This document shows positions 26,158-36,600 of a stretch of 64,000 bases of DNA, piece after piece (within the stretch, counting starts at the first letter, position 1; each line of letters opens with the position of its first letter). The stretch is from positions 1 to 64,000 of the forward strand of contig CALCJK010000012.1 in the NCBI GenBank assembly GCA_937967455.1. The letters run 5' to 3'. Source of the stretch: an uncultured bacterium (GTDB lineage Bacteria > Bacteroidota > Ignavibacteria > UBA10030 > BY39). The notes under the pieces are model-generated. The model saw nothing but the letters and a program-made list of their open reading frames with translations. It made no database searches and was not told the origin of the DNA. Made by a program: the position numbers and the translations under genes.

Positions 26158-28482
26158 ATGTTTGTGAAAATTTTAATATTAATAGGTTTAATAGCATTTT
26201 TTATTTCACTTTGTAGCTCTCAAGATGTTTTTGTTTTAAAAGGTAAAGTATTAGATAAAGAAACAAAACTTCCGATCCCTGCTGTTAATATTAGAATTCA
26301 TAACAGCACAAAAGGAACAATTACAAATTCAGAAGGAGTTTATCAATTATCATTATTTGCTGGTGAATATAATATTATATTCAGTCATGTTGGATATAAA
26401 TCAGATTCGATATTGCTAAGATTATTTAATGATTATTTTCTTGAAACAATCCTGACACCTGTTCAAATTCAGATGCCAGAGATTGTAGTGGTTGCGGAAG
26501 ATCCAGCGATTGAGATCATTCGGAGAGCAATAGCAAATAAACAGAAGTGGATTGATTATTTAAAAAGTTACAAATTTGAGGCATTTACCAGACAAACAAT
26601 TTACAGTGATACTGCAATAGCAGGAATCTCCGAAGCTTACACAGATGGTTATTGGCGTCGTGGCGATACACTTAGGGAAGTTGTAAAGCAAAAAAGACAA
26701 ACGCTTAATATACCTGCAGCTGGTAATCTGGCTGCAGTCCGACAACTTGCCAATTTCAACGAGGATATTATCCGGCTTTTTGGTTATTCATTCGTGGGTC
26801 CTACGGCAACTAACGCTCTCGAAAATTATGATTACAAATTATTACGGACCTTCGAAAAAGAAGGCTATGATATTTATGAAATATTAATGATTCCAAAATC
26901 CAGAATTAAACCACTTTTAAAAGGTAAAATTTTAATTGCAGATTTTACATACGCATTGATGGGAGTTGATGTCCAACCAAATGAATCGTTTAACATTCCT
27001 TTTATCAGAGATTTAGAATTAAACTATAAACAGTTTTTCTCACTCTACGAAGAGGATTTTTGGTTACCAACTGATATTAGAATTAAAGGTGGATTTAAAA
27101 TTAACTTTGCAGGAATGAGTTTCCCAAAGTTTACTTTTGAACAAACATCAGTTGTTTATGATTACAAAATTAATGTTGATTTACCAGATACAATTTTCCA
27201 GAAGCCGCGAGTAAGCGTTGATTCTACAGCAAATTTAATTGATTCGTTATACTGGAAGCAAAACGAGTATTTACCACTTACAACAACTGAACAGATGGCA
27301 TATGATTCTCTGGATAGCACCAAAACGTTTGGTATACTTTTCCGTCCAAGTGGTGCAAGTGTTGTATTGTTTGGGGATACAAGTGGTGCTTTAAAATTCT
27401 TGAATTATATTGATTTCCGTTTCAATCGTGTGGAAGGCTTCTTCCTAGGAAGTAAATATAAAATTGATTCACTTATGCAAACTGTTTCCATCTCAGCAAA
27501 GTTAGGTTATGGTTTTTCTGATGATTTACCTAAAGGCGAAGTTTTTGTGAAAAAATTTTTTCTAGACAAAAATAAAATCGGTATCGGATTAAATGTTTAT
27601 AGAAATATTAACAATGTTCCTGATGGTGATTATTATGATCCATTAACGATTTCACTTAGCTCATTGATAGGAAAAAATGATTATCGTGATTATTTTTTAT
27701 CTTCAGGTTGGAGTGGTGTGGTTTTTGTCAAACCATTTGAAAAATCAAATGTAACTCTATCATACATTAGGGAGTGGCACCGTTCACTTGTAGTAAATAC
27801 TGATTTTTCATTCATTTCACTTGGTAACAAATTTCGAGATAACCCTGAAATAGCAGCTGGTAAATATAGAGCAGTAAAATTTGATTTTAGATATGGAGAT
27901 GAGCCAATACCGTTTAATCTAATATCTCAAGATGAATTTAAATTTGATGTTGAATATTCAAGTCCAAAATTATTCAATAGTGATTATAAATTTACAAGAA
28001 TTAATTTTAGTTTGATATATAATATAAAGACATTTTTATTGAATCATCTTTTTCCACCGATTTTAAAAGTTGGCTTGTATGGTGGTATAGCATTTGGTGA
28101 GCTGCCTATGCAAAAGAAATTTACAATTGATACTCGACTTAGCGGATTTGCTCCTTTCGGAGTTTTAAAAACTGCAGGTATTAAAAATTTTGTTGGCGAT
28201 GAGTTTATTTCTTTAAATCTTGAGCATAATTTTAGAAGTATACCTTTTCTTGCACTTGGGATTCCATTTTTATACAAGCGGAACATTGAGCTAATAATTT
28301 TTGGTTCAGCAGCAAGAATGTGGGAAAACAAATTTGATACAACAGGTGGATGGTATACCGAAGCTGGTTTGGGTATTGGAAAAATTCTGGATATTTTGAG
28401 AATGGATTTTTCTTATAGGATACCAAATAAGGCAAGATATGGGAAAATTTTCTTTACCTTAAGTACAAGTCAATTATTTTAA
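26158..28482 (+). CDS. DUF5686-type outer-membrane protein with carboxypeptidase-regulatory-like domain
   Basis: Protein of 774 residues: signal peptide (about 1-21), a CarboxypepD_reg-like domain (about 25-105; VLKGKVLDKETKLPIPAVN ... HVGYKSD), then the DUF5686 family segment and a C-terminal beta-barrel ending in Phe, as expected for an outer-membrane protein. The function of the family is unknown; it is widespread in Bacteroidota and relatives. Position 3 bases behind lptB suggests co-expression with LPS export. Confidence 0.8.
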   Translation: MFVKILILIGLIAFFISLCSSQDVFVLKGKVLDKETKLPIPAVNIRIHNSTKGTITNSEGVYQLSLFAGEYNIIFSHVGYKSDSILLRLFNDYFLETILTPVQIQMPEIVVVAEDPAIEIIRRAIANKQKWIDYLKSYKFEAFTRQTIYSDTAIAGISEAYTDGYWRRGDTLREVVKQKRQTLNIPAAGNLAAVRQLANFNEDIIRLFGYSFVGPTATNALENYDYKLLRTFEKEGYDIYEILMIPKSRIKPLLKGKILIADFTYALMGVDVQPNESFNIPFIRDLELNYKQFFSLYEEDFWLPTDIRIKGGFKINFAGMSFPKFTFEQTSVVYDYKINVDLPDTIFQKPRVSVDSTANLIDSLYWKQNEYLPLTTTEQMAYDSLDSTKTFGILFRPSGASVVLFGDTSGALKFLNYIDFRFNRVEGFFLGSKYKIDSLMQTVSISAKLGYGFSDDLPKGEVFVKKFFLDKNKIGIGLNVYRNINNVPDGDYYDPLTISLSSLIGKNDYRDYFLSSGWSGVVFVKPFEKSNVTLSYIREWHRSLVVNTDFSFISLGNKFRDNPEIAAGKYRAVKFDFRYGDEPIPFNLISQDEFKFDVEYSSPKLFNSDYKFTRINFSLIYNIKTFLLNHLFPPILKVGLYGGIAFGELPMQKKFTIDTRLSGFAPFGVLKTAGIKNFVGDEFISLNLEHNFRSIPFLALGIPFLYKRNIELIIFGSAARMWENKFDTTGGWYTEAGLGIGKILDILRMDFSYRIPNKARYGKIFFTLSTSQLF

Positions 28483-28635
28483 CTGACTTTTTTTAGCGGT
28501 TATTGGAACAAATTGAGAAAACATAGCGAATAAAAACGTAAGAGAAATATTTTTAAAGTTATTAAAATTTCCGATTATTCAATAAATTATTATATTAATT
28601 TGTGATTAAATAAAATTTTTTAAAAGGGAAAGTAT

Positions 28636-30000
28636 ATGGAAATAATTCTACTATTAATTATATGCTTAGTGTTAGTTGTGAATCTTCTTTATATTTTCAG
28701 ACTACTCAAGATATTTAACCCTAAAATTTTTGAAGATTTACAAAACTCAGTAATTAATTTAAATAACAGCTTTTCTAATCTTCAAAATCTTATCAGGGAT
28801 GAATTCCAGCGTAATCGAGAAGAGTTTAATCGAAACTCCAGGGAGTCACGAGAAGAACTAATCAACTCATTTAAAAATTTTGGAGATACTATATCTAACC
28901 GTATGACGGAGATTGCTAACCTGCAAAAAAATCAACTCGATACTTTTTCAAATCAGTTAACTATGCTAACGCGCACAAACGAAGAGAAAATTGAGCGGAT
29001 GACGCAAAGCAACGAACAGAAAATGGAGAAAATGAGAGAAACTCTTGAAGCCAAGCTAAAAGCAATTCAGGAAGATAACTCACAACAGCTGGAAAAAATG
29101 AGACAAACTGTTGATGAAAAGCTTCACAAAACACTGGAACAAAGATTAGGCGAGTCATTTAAATTAGTAAGCGAAAGATTGGAACTTGTTCACAAAGGTT
29201 TGGGAGAAATGCAAAGCCTTGCAACAGGTGTTGGTGATTTGAAAAAAGTTTTAGCAAATGTAAAAACACGTGGAATACTTGGTGAAATTCAACTCGGAAA
29301 TATTCTTGAACAAATTTTATCTCCTGAACAATATGCTCGTGATGTAATAACAAAACAGGGAAGTCGAGAAAGAGTTGAGTATGCCATAAAACTTCCTGGT
29401 AGAGATGAAAGTGGTCAGGTGGTTTACCTGCCGATCGATTCAAAATTTCCGATGGAAAATTACGAAAATCTGTTAAACGCATATGAGACTGCTAACCCAA
29501 ATTTAATTGAAGAGGCTGCAAAATTACTTGAGGCTAACATTAAAAAATCTGCAAAGGATATTAAAGAAAAATATATTGATCCACCAAATACAACAGATTT
29601 TGGAATATTGTTTTTACCTATCGAAGGTTTATACGCGGAAGTTGTAAAGCGTACAAGCTTACTTGAAATTTTACACAGAGAATTCAAAATTGTTATCACG
29701 GGTCCAACAACCCTCGCAGCCATTTTAAATAGTTTGCAAATGGGATTTAAAACACTTGCAATTGAAAAACGCTCAAGCGAAGTCTGGAAAATTTTAGGAG
29801 CTGTAAAAACAGAGTTTGAAAAATTTGGTGATGTCCTGAAAAAAGCTCAGGAAAAAATAAATCAAGCAAGTCAGGATATTGATACATTGGTTGGTGTTCG
29901 AACCAGACAGATACAGAAAAAGCTGAAGGATATTCAGGAACTTCCTGCGCAAGAAATAATCGAGTTAACAGATGCAAATCCTGAAAATGATGAAGATTAA
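28636..30000 (+). CDS. rmuC: DNA recombination protein RmuC
   Basis: Protein of 454 residues with an N-terminal membrane helix (about 2-22), a long coiled coil (about 30-185) rich in Glu, Lys and Gln, and the RmuC nuclease-like domain (about 190-410; TRGILGEIQLGNILEQIL, YLPIDSKFPMENYE, LPIEGLYAEV). RmuC limits DNA inversions at short inverted repeats. The ATG has AAAAGGGAAAG just upstream. The gene ends one base before the end of the opposing terC-like gene. Confidence 0.93.
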   Translation: MEIILLLIICLVLVVNLLYIFRLLKIFNPKIFEDLQNSVINLNNSFSNLQNLIRDEFQRNREEFNRNSRESREELINSFKNFGDTISNRMTEIANLQKNQLDTFSNQLTMLTRTNEEKIERMTQSNEQKMEKMRETLEAKLKAIQEDNSQQLEKMRQTVDEKLHKTLEQRLGESFKLVSERLELVHKGLGEMQSLATGVGDLKKVLANVKTRGILGEIQLGNILEQILSPEQYARDVITKQGSRERVEYAIKLPGRDESGQVVYLPIDSKFPMENYENLLNAYETANPNLIEEAAKLLEANIKKSAKDIKEKYIDPPNTTDFGILFLPIEGLYAEVVKRTSLLEILHREFKIVITGPTTLAAILNSLQMGFKTLAIEKRSSEVWKILGAVKTEFEKFGDVLKKAQEKINQASQDIDTLVGVRTRQIQKKLKDIQELPAQEIIELTDANPENDED

Positions 30001-30001
30001 A

Positions 30002-30922
30002 TTATTCCCTTTTTAAAGGTAGGGAGGCAATAAATGCTATCCCGAGAATGATAAAAATTACAATCAGTGAATAGCTGGTTGGTATTTTATAAATATCAGC
30101 AATTAACATTTTTACTCCAATAAAACCAAGAACAAAAGCTAATCCAGTTTGCAAATACTTGAGTCGTATCATTAATCCTGCAATAAGGAAATAAAGTGCT
30201 CTAAGACCAAGTATTGCGAATATATTTGATGTATAAACAATAAATACATCGTGTGTAATACCAAATATTGCTGGAATTGAATCAACTGCAAAAACGATAT
30301 CTGTGCTTTCGATTACAAGTAATACAAGGAATAGAGGTGTTGCTAATAATTTACCATTAGTGCGAATAAAGAATTTTTCTCCCTCAACATTCTGAGTTAT
30401 AGGGAAAATTTTCTTAGCTATTTTAAGTATTATGTTCTTTTCAGGGTGAACTTGGGTATCTTGTTTAAAGGCTAATCTGATTGCGGTAAAAACTAAGAAA
30501 GCTCCAAAGACATACATAATCCAGTGGAAAGTTGCAATTAAAGCAGCTCCAGCAGCTATGAACAATATCCTGAAAATAATTGCACCAAGTATTCCCCAAA
30601 ACAAAATTTTATGCTGATATTCCTTCGGAATGCCAAAATATGTAAATATGACAATGAAAACAAATATATTATCGACTGATAAAGATTTTTCAACTATATA
30701 ACCGGTTAAAAATTCTAATGCTTTCTGATGTGATAGGAAAAGCCATATACCTACATTAAATATTAATGCCAGAAATATCCAGAATATACTCCACAATAAA
30801 GCTTCTTTAAACGAAGGGAAGTGAGCAGTGCGTTGGAATATTCTCATATCTAAAATTAACATTCCAATAACAAAAATTGTAAACGCGATTCCAACTAATA
30901 ATTCTGTGAATGATAGTTCCAT
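30002..30922 (-). CDS. TerC/Alx family membrane protein
   Basis: Integral membrane protein of 306 residues with about eight or nine membrane helices. Conserved acidic motifs of the family are present in helices: VEKSLSVDNIFVF and ESTDIVFAVDSIPA. Relatives such as Alx and TerC are linked to manganese export and to metalation of secreted proteins. No yybP-ykoY manganese riboswitch can sit in front, since larB ends 12 bases upstream; the two are probably one transcript. Confidence 0.9.
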   Translation of the reverse strand: MELSFTELLVGIAFTIFVIGMLILDMRIFQRTAHFPSFKEALLWSIFWIFLALIFNVGIWLFLSHQKALEFLTGYIVEKSLSVDNIFVFIVIFTYFGIPKEYQHKILFWGILGAIIFRILFIAAGAALIATFHWIMYVFGAFLVFTAIRLAFKQDTQVHPEKNIILKIAKKIFPITQNVEGEKFFIRTNGKLLATPLFLVLLVIESTDIVFAVDSIPAIFGITHDVFIVYTSNIFAILGLRALYFLIAGLMIRLKYLQTGLAFVLGFIGVKMLIADIYKIPTSYSLIVIFIILGIAFIASLPLKRE

Positions 30923-30934
30923 ATAATTGATTTA

Positions 30935-31711
30935 TTACCTGTTCATTAAACTTGCAGCAAAACCAGCGCCAAAGCCGTTATCAATGTTTACAACTGTCAC
31001 GCCGGATGCACAGGTATTGAGCATACCTAATAATGCTGCAACTCCACCAAAACTTGCTCCATAACCACCTGAAGTTGGTACTGCTATTACTGGTACATCA
31101 ACCAAACCACCAACAACACTTGGCAAAGCTCCTTCCATACCAGCTACAACAATAATAACATTTGCCTTTGCGATTTTATCGTAGCTGGACATTAAGCGGT
31201 GAATTCCTGCAACTCCAACATCATACAACCTTTCAACTGGATTCCCAAGCATCTCAGCTGTTATACAAGCTTCTTCTGCTACTGGTATGTCAATTGTACC
31301 TGCTGTTACTACTAATATGGTTTTCCTACCCTTAAAAGGTACTTTTGGTTTATTTGCAAATATTATCCTCGCAATTTTATCATATTGTACAATTTTGTTT
31401 TTCTTTTTTACTGCTTTAAAGTGTTCTAAACTTGCTCTTGTAGCAAGGAAGGGAAGTTTTTTCTTCAAAATTCTGGATGCAATAGATGCAACTTGCTCGG
31501 GTGTTTTTCCCTGACAAAAAATTACCTCGGGAAATCCTTTACGAAGTATACGATGATGGTCTAATGTTGAAAATTTTAAATCTTCAGATAAGAATGTTGC
31601 CAAATATTTGGCAATTGCCTTTTTAGAAATTTTACCTGTTTTAAACTTTGTAAGTAAAGTATTTAGTTCTTCTTTATTCAATTTTGAAAAAATTTTTATT
31701 AATATAATCAT
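30935..31711 (-). CDS. larB: LarB, nickel-pincer cofactor synthase (pyridinium-dicarboxylate synthase)
   Basis: LarB carboxylates and hydrolyses nicotinic acid adenine dinucleotide, the first step to the nickel-pincer nucleotide of lactate racemase and related enzymes. The N-terminal half has LDHHRILRKGFPEVIFCQGK, and the C-terminal half is the PurE-like domain with VVAGMEGALPSVVGGL, PTSGGYGASFGG and NIDNGFGAG. The length of 258 residues is normal. larC, larE and larA are not seen in the window. Confidence 0.92.
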   Translation of the reverse strand: MIILIKIFSKLNKEELNTLLTKFKTGKISKKAIAKYLATFLSEDLKFSTLDHHRILRKGFPEVIFCQGKTPEQVASIASRILKKKLPFLATRASLEHFKAVKKKNKIVQYDKIARIIFANKPKVPFKGRKTILVVTAGTIDIPVAEEACITAEMLGNPVERLYDVGVAGIHRLMSSYDKIAKANVIIVVAGMEGALPSVVGGLVDVPVIAVPTSGGYGASFGGVAALLGMLNTCASGVTVVNIDNGFGAGFAASLMNR

Positions 31712-31918
31712 TAGTAATGTATAATCAAAAAAGAAACATGATTTATTAATCGCAATATTGTATAATATTTTTTAAATCAAATATTAATAAAATAGTCGAT
31801 ATTATTTTGAACTTATTATCTTTTGTAAAATTTCCATTTTAAAAGATAGGTTAGTTTTGGTTATATAATAAATTATTATTATTTTTAAGGAAGTTAAATT
31901 TAGTTAAATAAGTTTAAA
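31712..31918. other. AT-rich divergent intergenic region larB/lysS
   Basis: About 207 bases of very AT-rich sequence between the divergent larB and lysS genes. TATAAT-like hexamers occur at 31761 and 31864, but neither has a convincing -35 box at the right distance. I see no riboswitch, T-box or terminator in it. Confidence 0.4.
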
Positions 31919-33451
31919 GTGAATACAACCAACGAAGAAAATAAAAATAAAGAATTATATCAGCAAGAACTTAATGAATTAATGCTACGTCGAAGAGAGG
32001 AATTGCGGGAATTAATTGAACGCGGCATTAATCCTTATCCGTATGAATTTGATAGACAAGATTATTCTAAAGATATAATTGATAATTTTAAGGAAGATAG
32101 CTCTCGCTGGGATGTTTCTGTTGCCGGTAGAATAATGTCCATTCGCCGAATGGGAAAAGCTTCCTTCTGTCATATACAGGATGCCAAAGGTAAAATTCAG
32201 GTATATCTCAAAAAAGACGACTTAGGAGAAATTTATGACTCGTTTCGGTTAATGGACATAGGCGATATCATTGGAGTAAAAGGATATGTTTTTAAGACAA
32301 AGACTGGTGAAGTTTCAATCCATGCGGAAAAGCTTATACTTTTATCTAAATCACTCAGGCCACTACCAGTTGTAAAAGAAAAGATTGACGAACATGGAAA
32401 CAAAATTATTTATGATCCATTCTCGGATAAGGAACTAAGGTATCGACAACGTTACGTCGACTTAATTGTAAATTCGAGTGTAAAAGAAGTTTTTGTAAAG
32501 AGAACTAAAATAATAAATGCAATTAGAGAGTATTTAAACGAACGTGGTTATCTGGAAGTTGAAACACCAATACTTCAACCAATTTATGGAGGAGCATTTG
32601 CGCGACCATTTATTACACATCATAATGCGCTCGATATAGATTTGTACTTGAGAATAGCTAATGAACTCTACCTGAAAAGATTAATTGTTGGGGGATTTGA
32701 TGGAGTATATGAATTTTCAAAAGATTTCCGCAATGAAGGTATGGATAAAACCCATAATCCAGAATTTACAATGCTGGAGCTTTACGTTGCTTACAAAGAT
32801 TACATTTGGATGATGGAATTGGTTGAACAACTGATAAGTTATGTCGCTTTAAAAGTAAATGGTACTACAAAAATACAGGTTGGTTCAAATGAAATTGAGC
32901 TAGCTCCACCTTGGAAAAGAATTTCAATGTATGATGCAATAAAGGAATATACAGGCCAAGACATTTCAAATTATCATGAAAATGAGTTGCAGAAGCTTGC
33001 AAATAAATTGAATCTGGAAATTAGCCCAAATCTTGGTAAGGGCAAGTTGATAGATGAGATATTTAGTGAAATTGTCGAGCCAAATCTAATTCAACCAACA
33101 TTTATAATGGATTATCCAATTGAAATGTCGCCTCTTGCCAAAAAACATAGAAGCAAAGCCGGACTTGTTGAGCGTTTTGAAGCAATAATAAATGGTAGCG
33201 AACTCTGTAATGCTTTCTCAGAATTAAATGATCCACTGGACCAGCGAGCAAGATTTGAAGAGCAAGCAAAATTAAAAGCACAGGGCGACGAAGAAGCAAA
33301 TGTGCTTGATGAAGATTTTTTACGAGCTCTTGAATACGGTATGCCTCCCACAGCTGGTTTAGGTATTGGAATAGACAGATTAACTATGCTCTTAACTAAT
33401 CAAGATTCAATAAGAGATGTAATATTTTTCCCTCAAATGAAACCGGAGTAA
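31919..33451 (+). CDS. lysS: lysyl-tRNA synthetase, class II
   Basis: Full-length LysS (510 residues) charging tRNA-Lys. An N-terminal OB-fold anticodon-binding domain (about 65-160) leads to the class II core with motif 2 [18 protein letters not shown] and motif 3 [11 protein letters not shown]. The start is a GTG at 31919, which keeps the usual N-terminal helix; the next ATG is 21 residues in and would cut it. TonB receptor gene follows after 6 bases. Confidence 0.97.
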   Translation: MNTTNEENKNKELYQQELNELMLRRREELRELIERGINPYPYEFDRQDYSKDIIDNFKEDSSRWDVSVAGRIMSIRRMGKASFCHIQDAKGKIQVYLKKDDLGEIYDSFRLMDIGDIIGVKGYVFKTKTGEVSIHAEKLILLSKSLRPLPVVKEKIDEHGNKIIYDPFSDKELRYRQRYVDLIVNSSVKEVFVKRTKIINAIREYLNERGYLEVETPILQPIYGGAFARPFITHHNALDIDLYLRIANELYLKRLIVGGFDGVYEFSKDFRNEGMDKTHNPEFTMLELYVAYKDYIWMMELVEQLISYVALKVNGTTKIQVGSNEIELAPPWKRISMYDAIKEYTGQDISNYHENELQKLANKLNLEISPNLGKGKLIDEIFSEIVEPNLIQPTFIMDYPIEMSPLAKKHRSKAGLVERFEAIINGSELCNAFSELNDPLDQRARFEEQAKLKAQGDEEANVLDEDFLRALEYGMPPTAGLGIGIDRLTMLLTNQDSIRDVIFFPQMKPE

Positions 33452-33457
33452 AGAAGT

Positions 33458-35974
33458 ATGAAAGTTTTTGTTTTTATATTATTAACTTTATTTTTTACCT
33501 TTACCTCTTTAAGCGGAATTTATGGAGTTGTCGAAGGATATGTAAAAGACAAAGAAACTGGTGAAAACCTTGTCGGTGTAAATGTTATTCTACTCGGTAC
33601 AACAATGGGTACTGTAACAGATGTAAGTGGTTATTATCAAATATCAAATGTTAAAGCTGGAACTTACGATATACAATTTTCTATCATAGGATATAAAACT
33701 GCTATACAAAAAGGTGTAACTGTAGCACCTGATCTACGAACAAAAATAAATGTTGCACTAACACCGACAAGCATACAGTTGAACGAGATCGAAATAATCG
33801 CAGAACGACCTCTAATTCAAAGAGATGTAACAGCAACAACTTATAGCGTTGGAAGCATTCGACTTGAAAGATTACCAGTAACCTCAATGCAGGAAGTTTT
33901 AAGTTTACAACCAGGTGTAACACTCGACGGACATGTCAGAGGTGGTAAAACTACAGAAGTAGTTTATCTGGTGGATGGTTTGCCAATCCAGGATGTGATA
34001 GGGGGTGGTGCTGGAGCTGAGTTACCTAAGAGCGCAATTACCGAAATGACTATCCAAACTGGTGGTTTCGATGCTGAATATGGCAATGCACTTTCTGGGG
34101 TTGTAAATATTATTACAAAAACAAGTGCAGATAAACATAAATATCTGGCACGCATTGATAAAGATAACTGGTTAGGTGGAAAGCAAGTTAGTAAAACGAC
34201 TGATGCTGAAATTTCTGCAAGTGGACCTATTTCTCAAGCTCTGGGATATTTCACAGCGTTTAATTTGCACCTAACAGATACCCGTTGGTGGCAGGATTTC
34301 CAGTATTTTTTCAATTACCCAATTCAAAGAGAATTATCAAATTTCACAAAATTTGATTACAATTTTGGTAATGGTAAAAGGTTAAGTTTATCTGGACTTT
34401 TTTCGTTTAAACGCTGGAGAGATTATGAATTTAGCTGGAGATTTAATCTGAGTGGATTACCACCTCGCTCAAGAGATGCTTTTCGCATCACAAGCACCTG
34501 GAATCATTCAATATCTGAGAAAACATTTTATAATGTAACTATGAGTTTCTATAGTTTAATTCAGAAAATTAATGAAGGACCAAAAGATAAAATTGATACA
34601 ACAATTTATCAGTATGACTTTTATCTACAATATATAATAGAAGGCAATAGAGCCTGGTGGGTGGATTCAAGACAGAATATTTATACACTAAAAGCTGATA
34701 TAACAAGTCAAATTATGAAAAGCCACCTACTAAAAGCAGGATTTGAGTTTAACCAATACTTTATATTTTCTGATATCTTGAAGTATGAACCAAAAAAAAC
34801 ATATTTTGGTAAACCAATTCCAGGTGAACCTCAATTAAACTACACTTCAAATTATAAATACTATCCCAGAAGTGGAAGCGCTTATATTCAAGATAAATTT
34901 GATGAAGAGGGTCTAACATTGAACTTAGGCGGAAGATTTGATTTCTTAGATCCTGCTGCCGAAAGACCTGCGATTGAATATATTCCTGTTGGTGAAGATG
35001 AATTTTTACAAAATATAACCGGTTATGTTAAATCAAAATTCAAATATTCAGTCAGTCCAAGAATTGGTATATCAGCACCAATTGATGTTAATGGTTATAT
35101 TTTTATCAATTATGGGGAATATTTTCAGTTTCCGCTTTTTGACTATTTATATGCTGGTTTAAACAATGTTACTCTCGCAAAAGGTGCAAAAGCATTAATA
35201 GGAAATCCGGATTTATTACCTGAGAAGACAAAAGCATGGGAAATCAGCGTGAAGTATATTTTTGCTCAGAATTTTGTCGTGAGTTTAACTTATTTTAATA
35301 AAACAACAACCAACCAAATAGATACTAAAACACTTGTTCCTACAAATAGTCGTATAGCAGGCGATTATGGGTTTGCTGAATATGTTAATAATCCCTATGG
35401 AGAGTCTAATGGTTTTGAATTAACTCTTTCACGAGAACATGGTGCATGGATAAATGGCTCAATTTCCTATACATATATGGTTGCACAGGGTTTAAGTGAG
35501 TATGCAGATCAAAGCTTAAATTATGCTCAATGGGGTTTTGAACTTTATCCAAAACCTTTTTATCTGAGTTGGGATCAGCGGCATACTCTGAAGGGTAATA
35601 TAGAACTCACAACTCCAGATGAAACAAATATTAATTTATTATTCCAGTATAACACTCCAAGGCCATATACATATTATCCAACTAGTGATGGATTTAATCC
35701 TCCAGTATCTGAAAGAGGAATTATGCTTCCATTTATTCCTAATAATGCTAGGATGAAAGATTATTTAAATATAGATCTCAAGGCATCACGTAAATTTGTT
35801 TTTAACTTTCTCAAGAATGTATCTTTTTATCTTTATGCTGATATCAGAAATGTTTTGAACAGGAAAAATGTTAAGTGGATGGATTCAAATGGTAGAATAG
35901 GAGGGGAGCTTGGCGATCCATCAGCTTATTATAACCCCAGAAGGACCAGAGTCGGAATTCGTGCAGAATTTTAA
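33458..35974 (+). CDS. TonB-dependent receptor with carboxypeptidase-regulatory-like domain
   Basis: Outer-membrane receptor of 838 residues. Signal peptide about 1-22, CarboxypepD_reg-like domain about 25-105 (VEGYVKDKETGENLVGVNV), plug domain about 110-230 (LPVTSMQEVLSLQPGV, VYLVDGLPIQD, GFDAEYGNALSGVVNI), then a beta-barrel that ends in Phe. It takes up a scarce substrate with energy from TonB; the substrate cannot be read. Two paralogous lipoproteins follow with overlapping starts, so a receptor plus surface-lipoprotein unit is likely. No TonB, ExbB or ExbD gene lies in the window. Confidence 0.9.
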   Translation: MKVFVFILLTLFFTFTSLSGIYGVVEGYVKDKETGENLVGVNVILLGTTMGTVTDVSGYYQISNVKAGTYDIQFSIIGYKTAIQKGVTVAPDLRTKINVALTPTSIQLNEIEIIAERPLIQRDVTATTYSVGSIRLERLPVTSMQEVLSLQPGVTLDGHVRGGKTTEVVYLVDGLPIQDVIGGGAGAELPKSAITEMTIQTGGFDAEYGNALSGVVNIITKTSADKHKYLARIDKDNWLGGKQVSKTTDAEISASGPISQALGYFTAFNLHLTDTRWWQDFQYFFNYPIQRELSNFTKFDYNFGNGKRLSLSGLFSFKRWRDYEFSWRFNLSGLPPRSRDAFRITSTWNHSISEKTFYNVTMSFYSLIQKINEGPKDKIDTTIYQYDFYLQYIIEGNRAWWVDSRQNIYTLKADITSQIMKSHLLKAGFEFNQYFIFSDILKYEPKKTYFGKPIPGEPQLNYTSNYKYYPRSGSAYIQDKFDEEGLTLNLGGRFDFLDPAAERPAIEYIPVGEDEFLQNITGYVKSKFKYSVSPRIGISAPIDVNGYIFINYGEYFQFPLFDYLYAGLNNVTLAKGAKALIGNPDLLPEKTKAWEISVKYIFAQNFVVSLTYFNKTTTNQIDTKTLVPTNSRIAGDYGFAEYVNNPYGESNGFELTLSREHGAWINGSISYTYMVAQGLSEYADQSLNYAQWGFELYPKPFYLSWDQRHTLKGNIELTTPDETNINLLFQYNTPRPYTYYPTSDGFNPPVSERGIMLPFIPNNARMKDYLNIDLKASRKFVFNFLKNVSFYLYADIRNVLNRKNVKWMDSNGRIGGELGDPSAYYNPRRTRVGIRAEF

Positions 35975-36600
35975 TGATAATGTTTATGAGAAATTTTAAA
36001 TTTTTAATTTTTTTAGCTTTAATTGGAATCGGTTGCAATGAAATGCTTCCGCCATATATTAATCCACCACAGCCTTTTGGTGCCATAATGTATCATTATC
36101 CACCGTATAAATTAATTGATACTTTGTTAATATTTGAGGATCATTATTTTGAACCACCCAAAATATCGTACATTGATAGTACAATACTTTTCCGAATTGG
36201 TGCTGTTCATCAGTATGAGGAAGTTTTACAGGATGAGGCAAACATTAGCGGTTATTTAGAGATTTATGATATTTCTCAACCCGAAAGAGTTGCGAGAGTC
36301 CCAATTGATAATCGAAATGCCCAAAGCCAGTATATTTCAAATGGTATAATTACTCTTGCGAAAGGTGATACATTTTGGTTATCAGTTAGCTGGAATGGCA
36401 AATTCCCTAATAAAGTCTACCCAGTAGATGGTAAAAGGAGGAGTGAAATCCCCGGTACAGGAGGCGGCCTTGCAGATTATGAGATTATAAACTTTAGGGC
36501 TAAATCTTATATTCAGTTATTTAGAAAAGTTGGAGGTGTTTTTACAAATGAGACGGAATTTAAAGTTGTCTTTCGCGCTATCATGAGGTGGCCACCATGA
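35974..36600 (+). CDS. putative lipoprotein A (paralogue of the next gene)
   Basis: Protein of 208 residues with a lipoprotein signal ending in LIGIGC (C21). The mature part begins with a Pro/Tyr-rich stretch and continues as a beta-rich domain. Residues 69-100 align without gaps to residues 70-101 of the following gene (13 of 32 identical), and both end in a similar strand with TNE near the C-terminus. No family recognised. Its start overlaps the receptor stop (TAATG), so it is probably translated with the receptor. Confidence 0.7.
   Translation: MIMFMRNFKFLIFLALIGIGCNEMLPPYINPPQPFGAIMYHYPPYKLIDTLLIFEDHYFEPPKISYIDSTILFRIGAVHQYEEVLQDEANISGYLEIYDISQPERVARVPIDNRNAQSQYISNGIITLAKGDTFWLSVSWNGKFPNKVYPVDGKRRSEIPGTGGGLADYEIINFRAKSYIQLFRKVGGVFTNETEFKVVFRAIMRWPP

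Noticed and set aside
30923-30934. yybP-ykoY manganese riboswitch ahead of the terC-like gene
   Set aside because: Only 12 bases separate larB and the terC-like gene, and nothing like the aptamer is seen ahead of larB either.
31712-31918. T-box or lysine riboswitch in front of lysS
   Set aside because: The region is AT-rich without conserved T-box or L-box elements or a terminator hairpin.
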